A DNA stretch of 33,599 bases from Acidimicrobiales bacterium. GTDB lineage: Bacteria > Actinomycetota > Acidimicrobiia > Acidimicrobiales > SZUA-35. This document shows, piece by piece, positions 8,013 through 18,245 of the stretch. Every line of letters begins with the position of its first letter. The first letter of the stretch is position 1. Below the pieces are notes generated by a model. The model was not told the origin of the DNA and searched no databases. It saw nothing but the letters and a program-made list of their open reading frames with translations. A program made the translations under genes and the position numbers. The stretch covers positions 1 to 33,599 of the forward strand of contig JAHEJO010000011.1 of the NCBI GenBank assembly GCA_024638805.1, given 5' to 3'.

Positions 8013-9653
8013 ATGGCCACGCATCGGTGGAACCTCGCCCAGTTCAACATCGCCAAGATGCGGTATCCGCTCGACGATGATCGGATGGCGGGCTTCGTCG
8101 ATCAGCTCGACGCTGTCAACGCCATCGCCGACGAGTCCCCCGGCTTCGTCTGGCGCCACCAGACAGGCGAAGGCCACAGCACGTCGATCCGGATGTTCGA
8201 TGACAGCGATGTGATCATCAACTTCAGCGTGTGGGAGACGATCGAGTCGCTGCACGATTTCACGTACCGGCGCTGCCAACACAGAACTCTCCTGCGCCGC
8301 CGTCGAGAGTGGTTCAAGCCAGTTCCGGACATGCCGGTGACGGTGATGTGGTGGGTGCCGGCCGGCGAGATTCCGTCCCTCGACGACGCAAGGGGACGGC
8401 TCGAGCACCTGCGCGACAACGGCCCGAGCGAAGAAGCGTTCACCTTCCGACACCGACATAGCGCACCTGACACCGAACGCCCACCTCACGCCCCACCGCA
8501 GTATCACCAAGTCCCGGACGACCCGACCGACCCGACCGTCAACGGCGATTTGCGTGAGTTGGTTGCGCGGCCTCTAGTCTCGGTCGGCGTGAAACCACCC
8601 CGCGACTTCTACGCCCCCCTGGCCGTCGGCGCTCCGCGACCGGTCATCGAGATCCCGGTTCGGCCGAGTCGAATGATCCACTTCTTTGCGCCGTCCAACG
8701 CCAAGATGGTGGCCAAGATCCCCCAGATCGCCCCGACGGTCGACGTCCTTCTCGGAAACCTCGAAGACGGCATCCCCGCCGGTGACAAAGAGGCGGCTCG
8801 GGCCGGACTGGTCGATGTCGGAAAGACCGTCGACATGGGCGACACACAGCTGTGGACCCGGGTGAACAGCCTCGATTCGCCATGGTGTCTGGACGACGTG
8901 ACCACGCTGGTTTCCGAAATCGGCGACAAGCTCGACGTGATCATGCTCCCGAAGGTCGAAGGACCCGAGGACATCCACTATGCCGATCGCCTCGTCGCCC
9001 AGCTCGAGGCCAGGGCCCGACTGGCGCGGCCGATCCTTTTCCACGCCATCCTCGAGACCGCCCGCGGTGTCGCCAACGTGGAGGCGATCGCTGGGAGCTC
9101 GCCCCGCATGCAAGGCATCTCGCTGGGCCCGGCCGATCTCGCTGCCAACCGAGGGATGAAGACCACCCGGGTCGGTGGAGGCCACCCGGACTACGTGGTT
9201 CAGGGTGACCCGCCGCTCGGCGCCGACGGGACGCCCGACATCCATGCGCCGCGAGATCGTTACCAGCAGGACCTCTGGCACTACACGATCGCCAGGATGG
9301 TGGACGCCTGCGTCACCTACGGGATCCAGCCGTTCTACGGACCGTTCGGCGACATCGCCGACACGGTGGCGTGCGAGGCACAGTTCCGGAATGCCTACCT
9401 CCTGGGGTGCGTGGGCGCATGGAGCCTTCACCCCAAGCAGATCGACGTCGCCAAACGGGTTTTCAGTCCCCGACCCGACGACGTGGTCCAGGCCCAGCGG
9501 GTGATCGACGCCATGGGTGACGGCACCGGTGCGATCATGCTCGACGGCAAGATGGAGGATGACGCCAGCGTGAAACAGTGTCGGGTTGTGGTCGAGTTGG
9601 CCAAGAGCCTGGCGGTTCGGGACCCGGAACTGGCGGCCGGTTATGGCTTCTGA
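8013..9653 (+). CDS. DUF3291-like domain fused in frame to L-malyl-CoA/beta-methylmalyl-CoA lyase (HpcH/HpaI aldolase family)
   Basis: N-terminus [48 protein letters not shown]... ending [11 protein letters not shown] is DUF3291-like; C-terminus [40 protein letters not shown]...GNLEDGIP...MLPKVE...[15 protein letters not shown]...[11 protein letters not shown] is Mcl-like. Internal GTG at 8589. Confidence 0.82.
   Translation: MATHRWNLAQFNIAKMRYPLDDDRMAGFVDQLDAVNAIADESPGFVWRHQTGEGHSTSIRMFDDSDVIINFSVWETIESLHDFTYRRCQHRTLLRRRREWFKPVPDMPVTVMWWVPAGEIPSLDDARGRLEHLRDNGPSEEAFTFRHRHSAPDTERPPHAPPQYHQVPDDPTDPTVNGDLRELVARPLVSVGVKPPRDFYAPLAVGAPRPVIEIPVRPSRMIHFFAPSNAKMVAKIPQIAPTVDVLLGNLEDGIPAGDKEAARAGLVDVGKTVDMGDTQLWTRVNSLDSPWCLDDVTTLVSEIGDKLDVIMLPKVEGPEDIHYADRLVAQLEARARLARPILFHAILETARGVANVEAIAGSSPRMQGISLGPADLAANRGMKTTRVGGGHPDYVVQGDPPLGADGTPDIHAPRDRYQQDLWHYTIARMVDACVTYGIQPFYGPFGDIADTVACEAQFRNAYLLGCVGAWSLHPKQIDVAKRVFSPRPDDVVQAQRVIDAMGDGTGAIMLDGKMEDDASVKQCRVVVELAKSLAVRDPELAAGYGF
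8575..8591 (+). promoter_or_regulatory. Promoter-like -10 (TAGTCT) and GTG start inside the fusion linker
   Basis: TAGTCT 8575-8580, 8 nt, GTG 8589 beginning [14 protein letters not shown], the plausible native lyase N-terminus. Confidence 0.45.
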
Positions 9654-10521
9654 TCCGTCGACCAGCGCCATGACCGTCCTCAGGAGCGTTCTCTACATGC
9701 CGGCCGCCAACGAGCGGGCGCTCGAGAAGGCCAAGACCCTCGACGCCGACGCCATCATCTTCGATCTCGAGGATGCGGTCGCTCCGGACAGCAAGGCCGA
9801 CGCCAGGGTCAGAGCTGGGGCCGCCGCGTCGAGCGATGCGTACGGACGGCGCTCGCTGACGATCCGCTGCAATGGTCTGGACACCCCGTGGGGCGCCGCC
9901 GATGTCGCCGCCGCTGCACCGGCTGCACCGGCGGCGGTCGTGATCCCGAAAGTCGACTCGGTCGACCAGATCAGCGCTGTCGCCGCCCTGCTCGAGGAAC
10001 ACGGCGCGCCGGAAACCACCGGGATATGGGCGATGGTCGAGACCCCTCTGGGGCTCCTCAACTCACGCCAGCTCGCCGCTCACGAGCGTTGCACCGGATT
10101 CGTGTTGGGCACCAACGATCTCGCCAAGGAACTTCGAGCGCCGCTGATTCCCGGCCGGGCGAATCTGGTGCCCCATCTGGCAGCTGCCGTCGTTGCTGCT
10201 CGGGCGGCTGGGATCGTTGTTCTCGACGGCGTCTTCAACGATATTCACGACGCCGATGGGTTCGCCGCCGAGTGCCGACAGGGTTTCGAACTCGGATTCG
10301 ACGGTAAGACTCTGATCCACCCGGCGCAGATCGAAATCTGCAACGAGACGTGGTCACCGACCGATTCCGAGGTCGAATACGCAAGAAGAGTGATTTCTGC
10401 ATTCTCGCTCGCGGAGGCCGAGGGCCACGGTGTCGCAACGGTCGACGGACGCATGATCGAGAACCTCCACGTGGCGAATGCGCAACGCGTTCTTGCCTTC
10501 GCCGAGGCGATTCCCCAGTAA
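9643..10521 (+). CDS. CitE-like/malyl-CoA lyase or thioesterase family protein
   Basis: [55 protein letters not shown]...IPKVDS...[12 protein letters not shown]...[11 protein letters not shown]...[19 protein letters not shown]. Start overlaps the preceding stop by 11 nt. Confidence 0.85.
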   Translation: MASDPSTSAMTVLRSVLYMPAANERALEKAKTLDADAIIFDLEDAVAPDSKADARVRAGAAASSDAYGRRSLTIRCNGLDTPWGAADVAAAAPAAPAAVVIPKVDSVDQISAVAALLEEHGAPETTGIWAMVETPLGLLNSRQLAAHERCTGFVLGTNDLAKELRAPLIPGRANLVPHLAAAVVAARAAGIVVLDGVFNDIHDADGFAAECRQGFELGFDGKTLIHPAQIEICNETWSPTDSEVEYARRVISAFSLAEAEGHGVATVDGRMIENLHVANAQRVLAFAEAIPQ

Positions 10522-10684
10522 CTACGGGGCCTGGCGCCGATTTTCGGCTGCACCCGACACCCACATAGTAGCGTTTGCGACCAAATTTGATCACTTAGGG
10601 TAGCGGTTTCCCGGGACCTGAGTGCGGATGGTGGTAGGCGACTCCGGCGGGAGCGTCGAAGGTCCGTACTGTGAACCTCCGTTG

Positions 10685-10713
10685 CGTTTAGGTTACGCTC
10701 CGTAATGCGAACG
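10685..10713. promoter_or_regulatory. Dyad symmetry CGTTtaggTTACG-ctc-CGTAAtgcgAACG
   Basis: Inner arms TTACG/CGTAA and outer arms CGTT/AACG symmetric about 10699, upstream of the DUF389 gene. Confidence 0.4.
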
Positions 10714-10774
10714 AAACATTTGGAAGTGGCACACGGGCGATGGCCGCTTCATCCAATGCGACGGAGACACGGCG

Positions 10775-12154
10775 ATGCAACCTGATGACCCGCTCGAGAA
10801 GCTCGGCCATGCCCCGCGACATCCGCCTCCCCGGGCGGATGAACAGCGACGGCGGTCGTATCCATCTCTGATCGAACACGTTATCGCCCGCATGGCCCGC
10901 ACAACCTTGCTGAGCAATCGAATGCGACGCGACGAGCGCTCACGGGTTGTCTCCAATCTCTTTCACGAAGGCGGCCGGCACACGCCGTTCGTCCACCGGT
11001 TCGTCGCTCTCATGGTGCTCTCGTCGCTCATCGCCGTACTCGGGCTTCTCGCCGACTCGACGGCTGTCGTCATCGGGGCGATGATCGTCGCCCCGTTGAT
11101 GGCTCCCGTGCTCGGGATTGCCGCCGCCATGGTGATGGACTGGCCCCGCCGGGCGCTGGTGGCCGGCACCACCGTCGCACTCGGGAGCCTGATGGCGATC
11201 TTCCTGTCCGCGGTCACATCCTTCATTCTCCCCACCCCCGAGGAGATACCGGCGGAGGTGCTGGCGAGGACCGCACCCAACCTCCTCGACCTCGGCGTCG
11301 CGGTGTTCGCCGGATCGGCCGGCGCGTACGCACAGATACGGCGGGCCGCCGGCGAAGCACTCACGGGGGTGGCGGTCGCCGTGGCGCTCGTGCCGCCCCT
11401 GGCGGTGATTGGGATCACCCTCGAGATGGGCCAGTGGACGCTGGCCGCAGGTGCCGTCCTGCTCTACCTGACCAACGTCGCCGGCATCATCTTGAGCGCC
11501 GCCGCCACATTCGTGCTGTGTGGATTCGTACCTCCCGGTCGGCTCCTCTCGGGTCGCACCCACGTCGCCCGCAGCCTACGCCTGGCCGCGTTCGCCGTTC
11601 TGCTGGTGCTGGCTCCACTGCAACTGACCGACGCCTGGCGAGAACGCAGGCCGATCAATGAGGAAGAGACGCGCAGCGCCGTGAAGGAGGTGCTCGAGGA
11701 GAGCAACCCCAATGCAGCTGTCATCTCGATCGAGATCGACACCGAGGAGGGCGAGCGGACGATCGACATCACCGCCTCGGACGAGGAACGGCCGATCGAC
11801 CTCGAGAGCCTTGCCGAGGAGCTGAGCGACAAGCTCGACGTCGACTTCAAACTGGCGATCACGACCCTCGAAGCACACTCGGAGTCAGCGACCGTCCACG
11901 AAGGGGACGCCGAAGGAGAGGTGAAAGTCGAGGTCGAGGAGCCGAGCGAGGACGTCGCCGAGACGACCGACAGCACCGGGACCGAAACGGACGGCTCGGC
12001 TCCCGACGACGGATCGGACGGCGCCGATGGGGAGGAACCGGCAGCCGACGCCGGGGACGGTTCAGATCAACCCGATGACGAGGTCCCCGATGGGGGTTCG
12101 TCGGATGGAAACGGTTCGGATGCCGAAACCGAGCCCACATTGACGAACCCGTGA
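10775..12154 (+). CDS. DUF389 family membrane protein with long acidic C-terminal tail
   Basis: MVLSSLIAVLGLLADSTAVVIGAMIVAPLMAPVLGIAAAMV... and GEALTGVAVAVALVPPLAVIG, DUF389 hallmarks; C-terminal region rich in E/D/G/S. Confidence 0.85.
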   Translation: MQPDDPLEKLGHAPRHPPPRADEQRRRSYPSLIEHVIARMARTTLLSNRMRRDERSRVVSNLFHEGGRHTPFVHRFVALMVLSSLIAVLGLLADSTAVVIGAMIVAPLMAPVLGIAAAMVMDWPRRALVAGTTVALGSLMAIFLSAVTSFILPTPEEIPAEVLARTAPNLLDLGVAVFAGSAGAYAQIRRAAGEALTGVAVAVALVPPLAVIGITLEMGQWTLAAGAVLLYLTNVAGIILSAAATFVLCGFVPPGRLLSGRTHVARSLRLAAFAVLLVLAPLQLTDAWRERRPINEEETRSAVKEVLEESNPNAAVISIEIDTEEGERTIDITASDEERPIDLESLAEELSDKLDVDFKLAITTLEAHSESATVHEGDAEGEVKVEVEEPSEDVAETTDSTGTETDGSAPDDGSDGADGEEPAADAGDGSDQPDDEVPDGGSSDGNGSDAETEPTLTNP

Positions 12155-12824
12155 TGTCCGTCGGCGCCCGGTTCGGTGGACCAGACCGCACCCTCGCCGG
12201 TTCCTGAATCGGCCGGCACGGGGGCGACCACCGGTCCTGTTTCGGCAAGGGTGAGAGCCTCGCCGCCGGTCGTCAACCCGACGAGCGCGATCGTTCCGGG
12301 AAACCATGGAGCGACGATCGAACCCAGGGTGCCACTGCCCTGCGTGATGCCGGTATGTTCGGGCCCGGCCAGAAGAATGCCGGCTGACCGCGGTCGAGAG
12401 TCCATGGCGGCCAGAAAATGGCCGGCCATTGCCTCGTCACGGGGTCGCTCGATCCGGTCGAGGCTGGAGAGATCGACCGGCGAGCCAGGCGCCACCCACG
12501 CAGCATCCAGTCCGACCGGCGTGACCGGATATCCGGTTGCACGCAGGTCGGCCAGGGTCGTCACCAATTCGGCCATCGCCAGGCTGCTCCGACCATCGGC
12601 GTAGCGCCGATCGCGGGTCCAGAACGGTCCCCAGACCTGGCCGTCGAGCCGTTCGTTGAAGGGGACCTCCAACCCGACGACGACGGACCCACCGCCCGAG
12701 ACGACCTGGGCGACGAGGAGTGTGACGAGATCAGGGAATTCCCGGGTCCCGAGGATCTCGCCGATCAGGAGAACGCGGTCCGGGACCAGGATCGGAACGA
12801 GGTCGGCGACCGTGGCCTGGGAGA

Positions 12825-12828
<4 letters not shown>
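12067..12828 (-). CDS. ChaN/erythromycin-esterase-like family protein
   Basis: VLLIGEILGTREFPDLVTLLVAQVVSGGGSVVVGLEVPFNE resembles the GExHGTxExP...lglE motif; 88-nt convergent overlap with the DUF389 gene. Confidence 0.5.
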
Positions 12829-14246
<1,418 letters not shown>

Positions 14247-14316
14247 GCGGTGATCGTACGGTGCCGGCGAACCGAAATCGGTTCGGATCACCGATGGCGC
14301 CCGGACGAATCCACTC

Positions 14317-14967
14317 TCAGAGCCGGCGGAGGAGTTCGGCTTTCTTCGTTTCGAACTCCACATCGGTGAGGATGCCCTTCTGCCGAAGGTCGTCGAGTTG
14401 GGCGATCTGTTCGGGGATCGTCGCCGACGATGCCGCCTGCCCAAGACTCCCGAGGTGCGTCTCGAAGCTCTGGCCGACCCGATCGAACTTGCGGTTCTCG
14501 TTGTCCTCCATCTGGCGATAGATCTCGTTCTGGACATCCAGAGGGCGGCGGATGTCGCTGAATTCCTGAGTGCCTTCCTCCGAGGCTGACTCGATCTCCA
14601 GATCGCCCGACTTGATTATTCGCTCGAAGAGGCTCTGGCGGAAGAAAACGGTGTTGATCTTCTCGAGCGGGATCTCGATGCCCGACCGGCTGAGCACACC
14701 CACCCGAGAGATCAGGCGGTCGGTGGTGACGATGAAACTCGTTGTCGTCCACCGCAGGTATGTGAACCCGAACCAGCCGAGTGCTGCGAGCACACCCACC
14801 GCCACGATGAGACTGAGGGGGTCCGGAGCGTCAAAGGAGAGCACGGCGACCCCGAGGGCGATCGCCCCGACGAGAAGAAGCAATGGTCGGGCGAAGAACC
14901 ACCAGTGGGGGCGTAGGAAGAGAACCACCTCCTCGTTCGAGTTCAGCAGGTCGGAGGGGACGGTCAT
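14317..14967 (-). CDS. Membrane protein with bPH2 (YdbS/DUF304-like) domain and C-terminal SHOCT domain
   Basis: Hydrophobic pair LLLVGAIALGVAVLSF / LIVAVGVLAALGWFGF, then TTSFIVTTDRLISRVGVLSRSGIEIPLEKINTV (bPH2), C-term IAQLDDLRQKGILTDVEFETKKAELLRRL (SHOCT). Confidence 0.85.
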   Translation of the reverse strand: MTVPSDLLNSNEEVVLFLRPHWWFFARPLLLLVGAIALGVAVLSFDAPDPLSLIVAVGVLAALGWFGFTYLRWTTTSFIVTTDRLISRVGVLSRSGIEIPLEKINTVFFRQSLFERIIKSGDLEIESASEEGTQEFSDIRRPLDVQNEIYRQMEDNENRKFDRVGQSFETHLGSLGQAASSATIPEQIAQLDDLRQKGILTDVEFETKKAELLRRL

Positions 14968-15059
14968 GTGCCAAGGATAGATCGCCTGCGCGCCGGTCGC
15001 AGTCCGCTATGTGATGCGAGCGGGCATCAGTGTCCCTGGCACCGCATAGGGTCTAGTCG

Positions 15060-17027
15060 ATGGATCCCGATCGCCTTCTGGACGGGCTGAACGAGCCGCA
15101 GGTGGCGGCGGTCACCGCACGCGGTGGTCCCGTCGTCGTCCATGCCGGGGCGGGCTCGGGCAAGACGAGGGTGCTCATCCGCCGCATCGCCTACCGGATC
15201 GTCACCGGCGATACCGACCCCCGTCATGTCCTAGCCCTCACATTCACCCGCAAGGCGGCCAACGAGCTCCAGTCCCGTCTCCGCCAACTCGGTCTACGCG
15301 ATCAAGTGGTGGCCGGCACGTTCCACAGCGTTGCGCTGACCCAGCTCCGCCGGCGGTGGGAGGAACGGGGCATCGAGCCTCCAACGGTTCTGGATCGGAA
15401 ATACGCCCTCGTTGCCCAGCTGATCGGCCGGCGCCGTGACGTCGAGGTGCAGGACGTCATCGGCGAGATCGAGTGGAGCACGGCACGCATGATCGATCCC
15501 GCCCAGTATCACCTCGAAGCGGAGAAGGCCGGGCGAACTCCGCCGCTGGGTGCTGACGAATTCGTCGACGTGATGGAGCGTTTCGCGCAGATCAAGAAAC
15601 GGCGTCGCGTGGTCGATTTCGACGACCTGCTCGGCCTCGCAATCCGTGACCTGCGAGTCGATCCCGGCTACGCCGATGCGGTCCGCTGGCGGCATCGGCA
15701 TCTCTACGTGGATGAGTTCCAGGACGTCAACCCGCTCCAGAACACGCTGCTCAATCAGTGGCGAGGTGGCAGCGACGACCTTTTCATCGTCGGCGACCCC
15801 AACCAGGCGATCTACGGCTGGAACGGCTCGAATCCGTTCCTCATCACCGACTTTGCCCAACGGGAACCGACGACCACTGTCATCACACTCGCCGACAACT
15901 ACCGTTCGACCGCTCAGATCCTCACTTTGGCCAAAGCTTCGCTCGGCGGCCGCGGTGGTGAACTCGTCCCCCACCGCGGCGACGGACCGGTCCCGGTCGT
16001 CACCGTCTATGACAACGAAACCGGAGAGGCCGAGGGCATCGCCGAGGCGGTCCGCAGGTCCAAGGACCCCTCGGAGGGCTGGAACGGTCAAGCGGTTCTG
16101 GTCCGCACCAACGCCCAACTCGTTCCGATCGAGCAGGCGCTGGCCGGCGCTGGGATTCCGGTCCGATTGAGGGGTGGCAAAGGGCCGCTGGCCACTCCTG
16201 AGGTGAGGGAGGTGATCCGGCGCATCAGCCGACCCGGGACCGACTTCACCCAGCAGGTCCAGGAGTTCGCCGTCGAACTCGAAGAGAATCGCGAGGAGAG
16301 CTCGCCGGCCGAGGCCGAACGCAGGGCAAATCGCCAGGCGCTGTTACGGATCATCCAGGACTATTCCGTGGTCGACACGACCCCCACAGGTCCCGGTTTC
16401 CTGGCCTGGCTCGCCACCATTCAGGCCAACGAGGTCCACCGGGACACCGACGCGGTCGACCTTTCAACCTTCCACGGCGCCAAAGGTCTGGAGTGGCCCG
16501 TCGTGCATATCGCCGGTCTGGAACAGGGTTTCGTTCCGATCAGCTACGCCGAAACCGGGGCGCAACTCGCCGAGGAACGACGTCTGCTCTACGTGGCGGT
16601 GACCCGGGCCGAGCGGGAGTTGTATCTCAGCTACACCCAGGAACGGACCTTCAAAACCAAACCCACATCCCGCCGACCCTCTCCCTATCTTCCCGAGATC
16701 GAACGAGCGATCGAGCACCTCCGCCGAGGACTGGACCCCACCAAGTACAAGGTTCTGGTCGATCGGGCCCGCAAACCGCTGGGGGCTCGGAAACCAAGAG
16801 GATCCGATGAGGACGACCCGTTGTTCCAGAAACTGCGTTCCTGGCGCTACGCCCAGAGCAAGGCGCACAACGTTCCGGCCTACGTCGTGTTGAACGACGC
16901 CACGCTCAAGGCGATCGCGCAGAAGCGCCCCACCTCCAAGGGGCAGCTGGCCTCGATCTCGGGAATCGGTCCCACCAAGCTGGATCGTTACGGCGACGCG
17001 ATCCTCGATATCGTCGCCGCTGCGTGA
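15060..17027 (+). CDS. uvrD2: UvrD/Rep superfamily I helicase with C-terminal HRDC domain (UvrD2-like)
   Basis: VVVHAGAGSGKTRVLIRRIAY, ALTFTRKAANEL, YVDEFQDVNPLQ, VGDPNQAIYGWNGS, LSTFHGAKGLEWPVVHI, VAVTRAERELYLSY; C-terminal LKAIAQKRPTSKGQLASISGIGPTKLDRYG (HRDC). Confidence 0.9.
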   Translation: MDPDRLLDGLNEPQVAAVTARGGPVVVHAGAGSGKTRVLIRRIAYRIVTGDTDPRHVLALTFTRKAANELQSRLRQLGLRDQVVAGTFHSVALTQLRRRWEERGIEPPTVLDRKYALVAQLIGRRRDVEVQDVIGEIEWSTARMIDPAQYHLEAEKAGRTPPLGADEFVDVMERFAQIKKRRRVVDFDDLLGLAIRDLRVDPGYADAVRWRHRHLYVDEFQDVNPLQNTLLNQWRGGSDDLFIVGDPNQAIYGWNGSNPFLITDFAQREPTTTVITLADNYRSTAQILTLAKASLGGRGGELVPHRGDGPVPVVTVYDNETGEAEGIAEAVRRSKDPSEGWNGQAVLVRTNAQLVPIEQALAGAGIPVRLRGGKGPLATPEVREVIRRISRPGTDFTQQVQEFAVELEENREESSPAEAERRANRQALLRIIQDYSVVDTTPTGPGFLAWLATIQANEVHRDTDAVDLSTFHGAKGLEWPVVHIAGLEQGFVPISYAETGAQLAEERRLLYVAVTRAERELYLSYTQERTFKTKPTSRRPSPYLPEIERAIEHLRRGLDPTKYKVLVDRARKPLGARKPRGSDEDDPLFQKLRSWRYAQSKAHNVPAYVVLNDATLKAIAQKRPTSKGQLASISGIGPTKLDRYGDAILDIVAAA

Positions 17028-17069
17028 CCCACCGACCGCTGCGACGGCGGATGACGAGCCGGACCCTGC

Positions 17070-18245
17070 TCAGGCCTCCCACACGGGGAAACCGGGGAAC
17101 ACGGTAAGGGGCAGCGGTGGCACACGTTCGTCGGTGAGCAACCGAATGGATCCCTGCGTGAGATCCACCAGGACGAGATCGAGCAGCGCAGCCGTCTCCG
17201 GTGCCTGCGCCGCCACCACGAAACGAGAACCATCAGCAGACCACCCCGGCGGTGCCGCTGTCACCGACCACCCGTCGGGGAGCGGATCGGTCAGTTCTGC
17301 GTCACCCTGACCGATCGCCACGATGAGGAGTCGCGCATCGACCCCGACCGCCAGGAGACCGCTGGGCGACCACGACACCCCCGTGATCAGAGAGGCCGGT
17401 TCGGCGATCCGGTGCTGTTCGGTGGTAGCCGTGGTCAGGTCGTGCACGTACAGCGTGCCGGTCACTCCCTCGGCCCAGGCGACCGCGCGGCCGTTCGGAT
17501 CGAAGGCGGGATCGCTGAAGGTACCGGTGAATCGTGCCGAGTCAGCGGGTGATCGAACCGTCTCGAGGGTTGTCCGCTCACCGGAATCCCGATCGATCAT
17601 GACCACCCTGTAAACGTCCTCCATCGTCGAGGTGTCGGAAGACCTGGTGGCCACGACGATTTCGGTACCGGCCGGTGAGAACCGGGCAGCTCCGAGCACA
17701 TCGTGGTCCGCCGTCAGATCGAGGCGGGTGAACACCGCCGTACCCGTGACCCGTGATCGGTCGAGGTCGACCACGATCACCGCCGAACGGTCGACGACAA
17801 GAAGAGCTGAGCCATCGGAACTCCAATCGAGCGGGCCTGAGAACGACGGCAGAGCGAGGGTGAGATCGGCACGCCCATCCGGTGTGCGCAGGACGACGGT
17901 TCCCTGTGAGCCCTGACGTTCGGCGTAGGCGATCAACGAGCGGTCAGGGCTGAGCACCGGCCGCGTCAGCGCCCGAACGCTATTGCCGAAGTCCTCGAAG
18001 GATCCGGTCGAGATGTCGATCGAGCAGCCGCGAACTTCGCTGGGGGAATCGGTCTCATCGCCGCACACCAGAAAGACACGGTTCGATCCGAATCGATCCC
18101 CGCCCGCGGACCGCTCGCCCTCGTCCCCACCGACGAGACCGCCTCCGAGGACGGCAACCCCAGCCACGAGCGACACGACCGCAGCCACCGCGACGAACAG
18201 GAGTGGCCCGGCGGTGGGGATCCCGTTCGGCGAGCGCTCACTCAC
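17070..18245 (-). CDS. Membrane-anchored TolB/WD40-like beta-propeller protein
   Basis: N-terminal TM LLFVAVAAVVSLVAGVAVLGGGLVGG; repeated blade-like SPDRSLIAYAE, SSDGSALLVVD, SPAGTEIVVATR, DPNGRAVAWAE, SPSGLLAVGVD, SADGSRFVVAAQ. Confidence 0.75.
   Translation of the reverse strand: MSERSPNGIPTAGPLLFVAVAAVVSLVAGVAVLGGGLVGGDEGERSAGGDRFGSNRVFLVCGDETDSPSEVRGCSIDISTGSFEDFGNSVRALTRPVLSPDRSLIAYAERQGSQGTVVLRTPDGRADLTLALPSFSGPLDWSSDGSALLVVDRSAVIVVDLDRSRVTGTAVFTRLDLTADHDVLGAARFSPAGTEIVVATRSSDTSTMEDVYRVVMIDRDSGERTTLETVRSPADSARFTGTFSDPAFDPNGRAVAWAEGVTGTLYVHDLTTATTEQHRIAEPASLITGVSWSPSGLLAVGVDARLLIVAIGQGDAELTDPLPDGWSVTAAPPGWSADGSRFVVAAQAPETAALLDLVLVDLTQGSIRLLTDERVPPLPLTVFPGFPVWEA

Noticed and set aside
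8015-9671. Large antisense ORFs such as 8574-9671 (-), 22167-23411 (-) and 15294-16118 (-)
   Set aside because: Mirror-frame ORFs expected in GC-rich coding DNA; the opposite strands carry clear protein families.
14247-14537. 5' extension of the malic enzyme ORF (12825-14537)
   Set aside because: Extension is R/S-rich, overlaps the bPH2-SHOCT gene in another frame, and a good start with TACGAT-N6-ATG exists at 14246.
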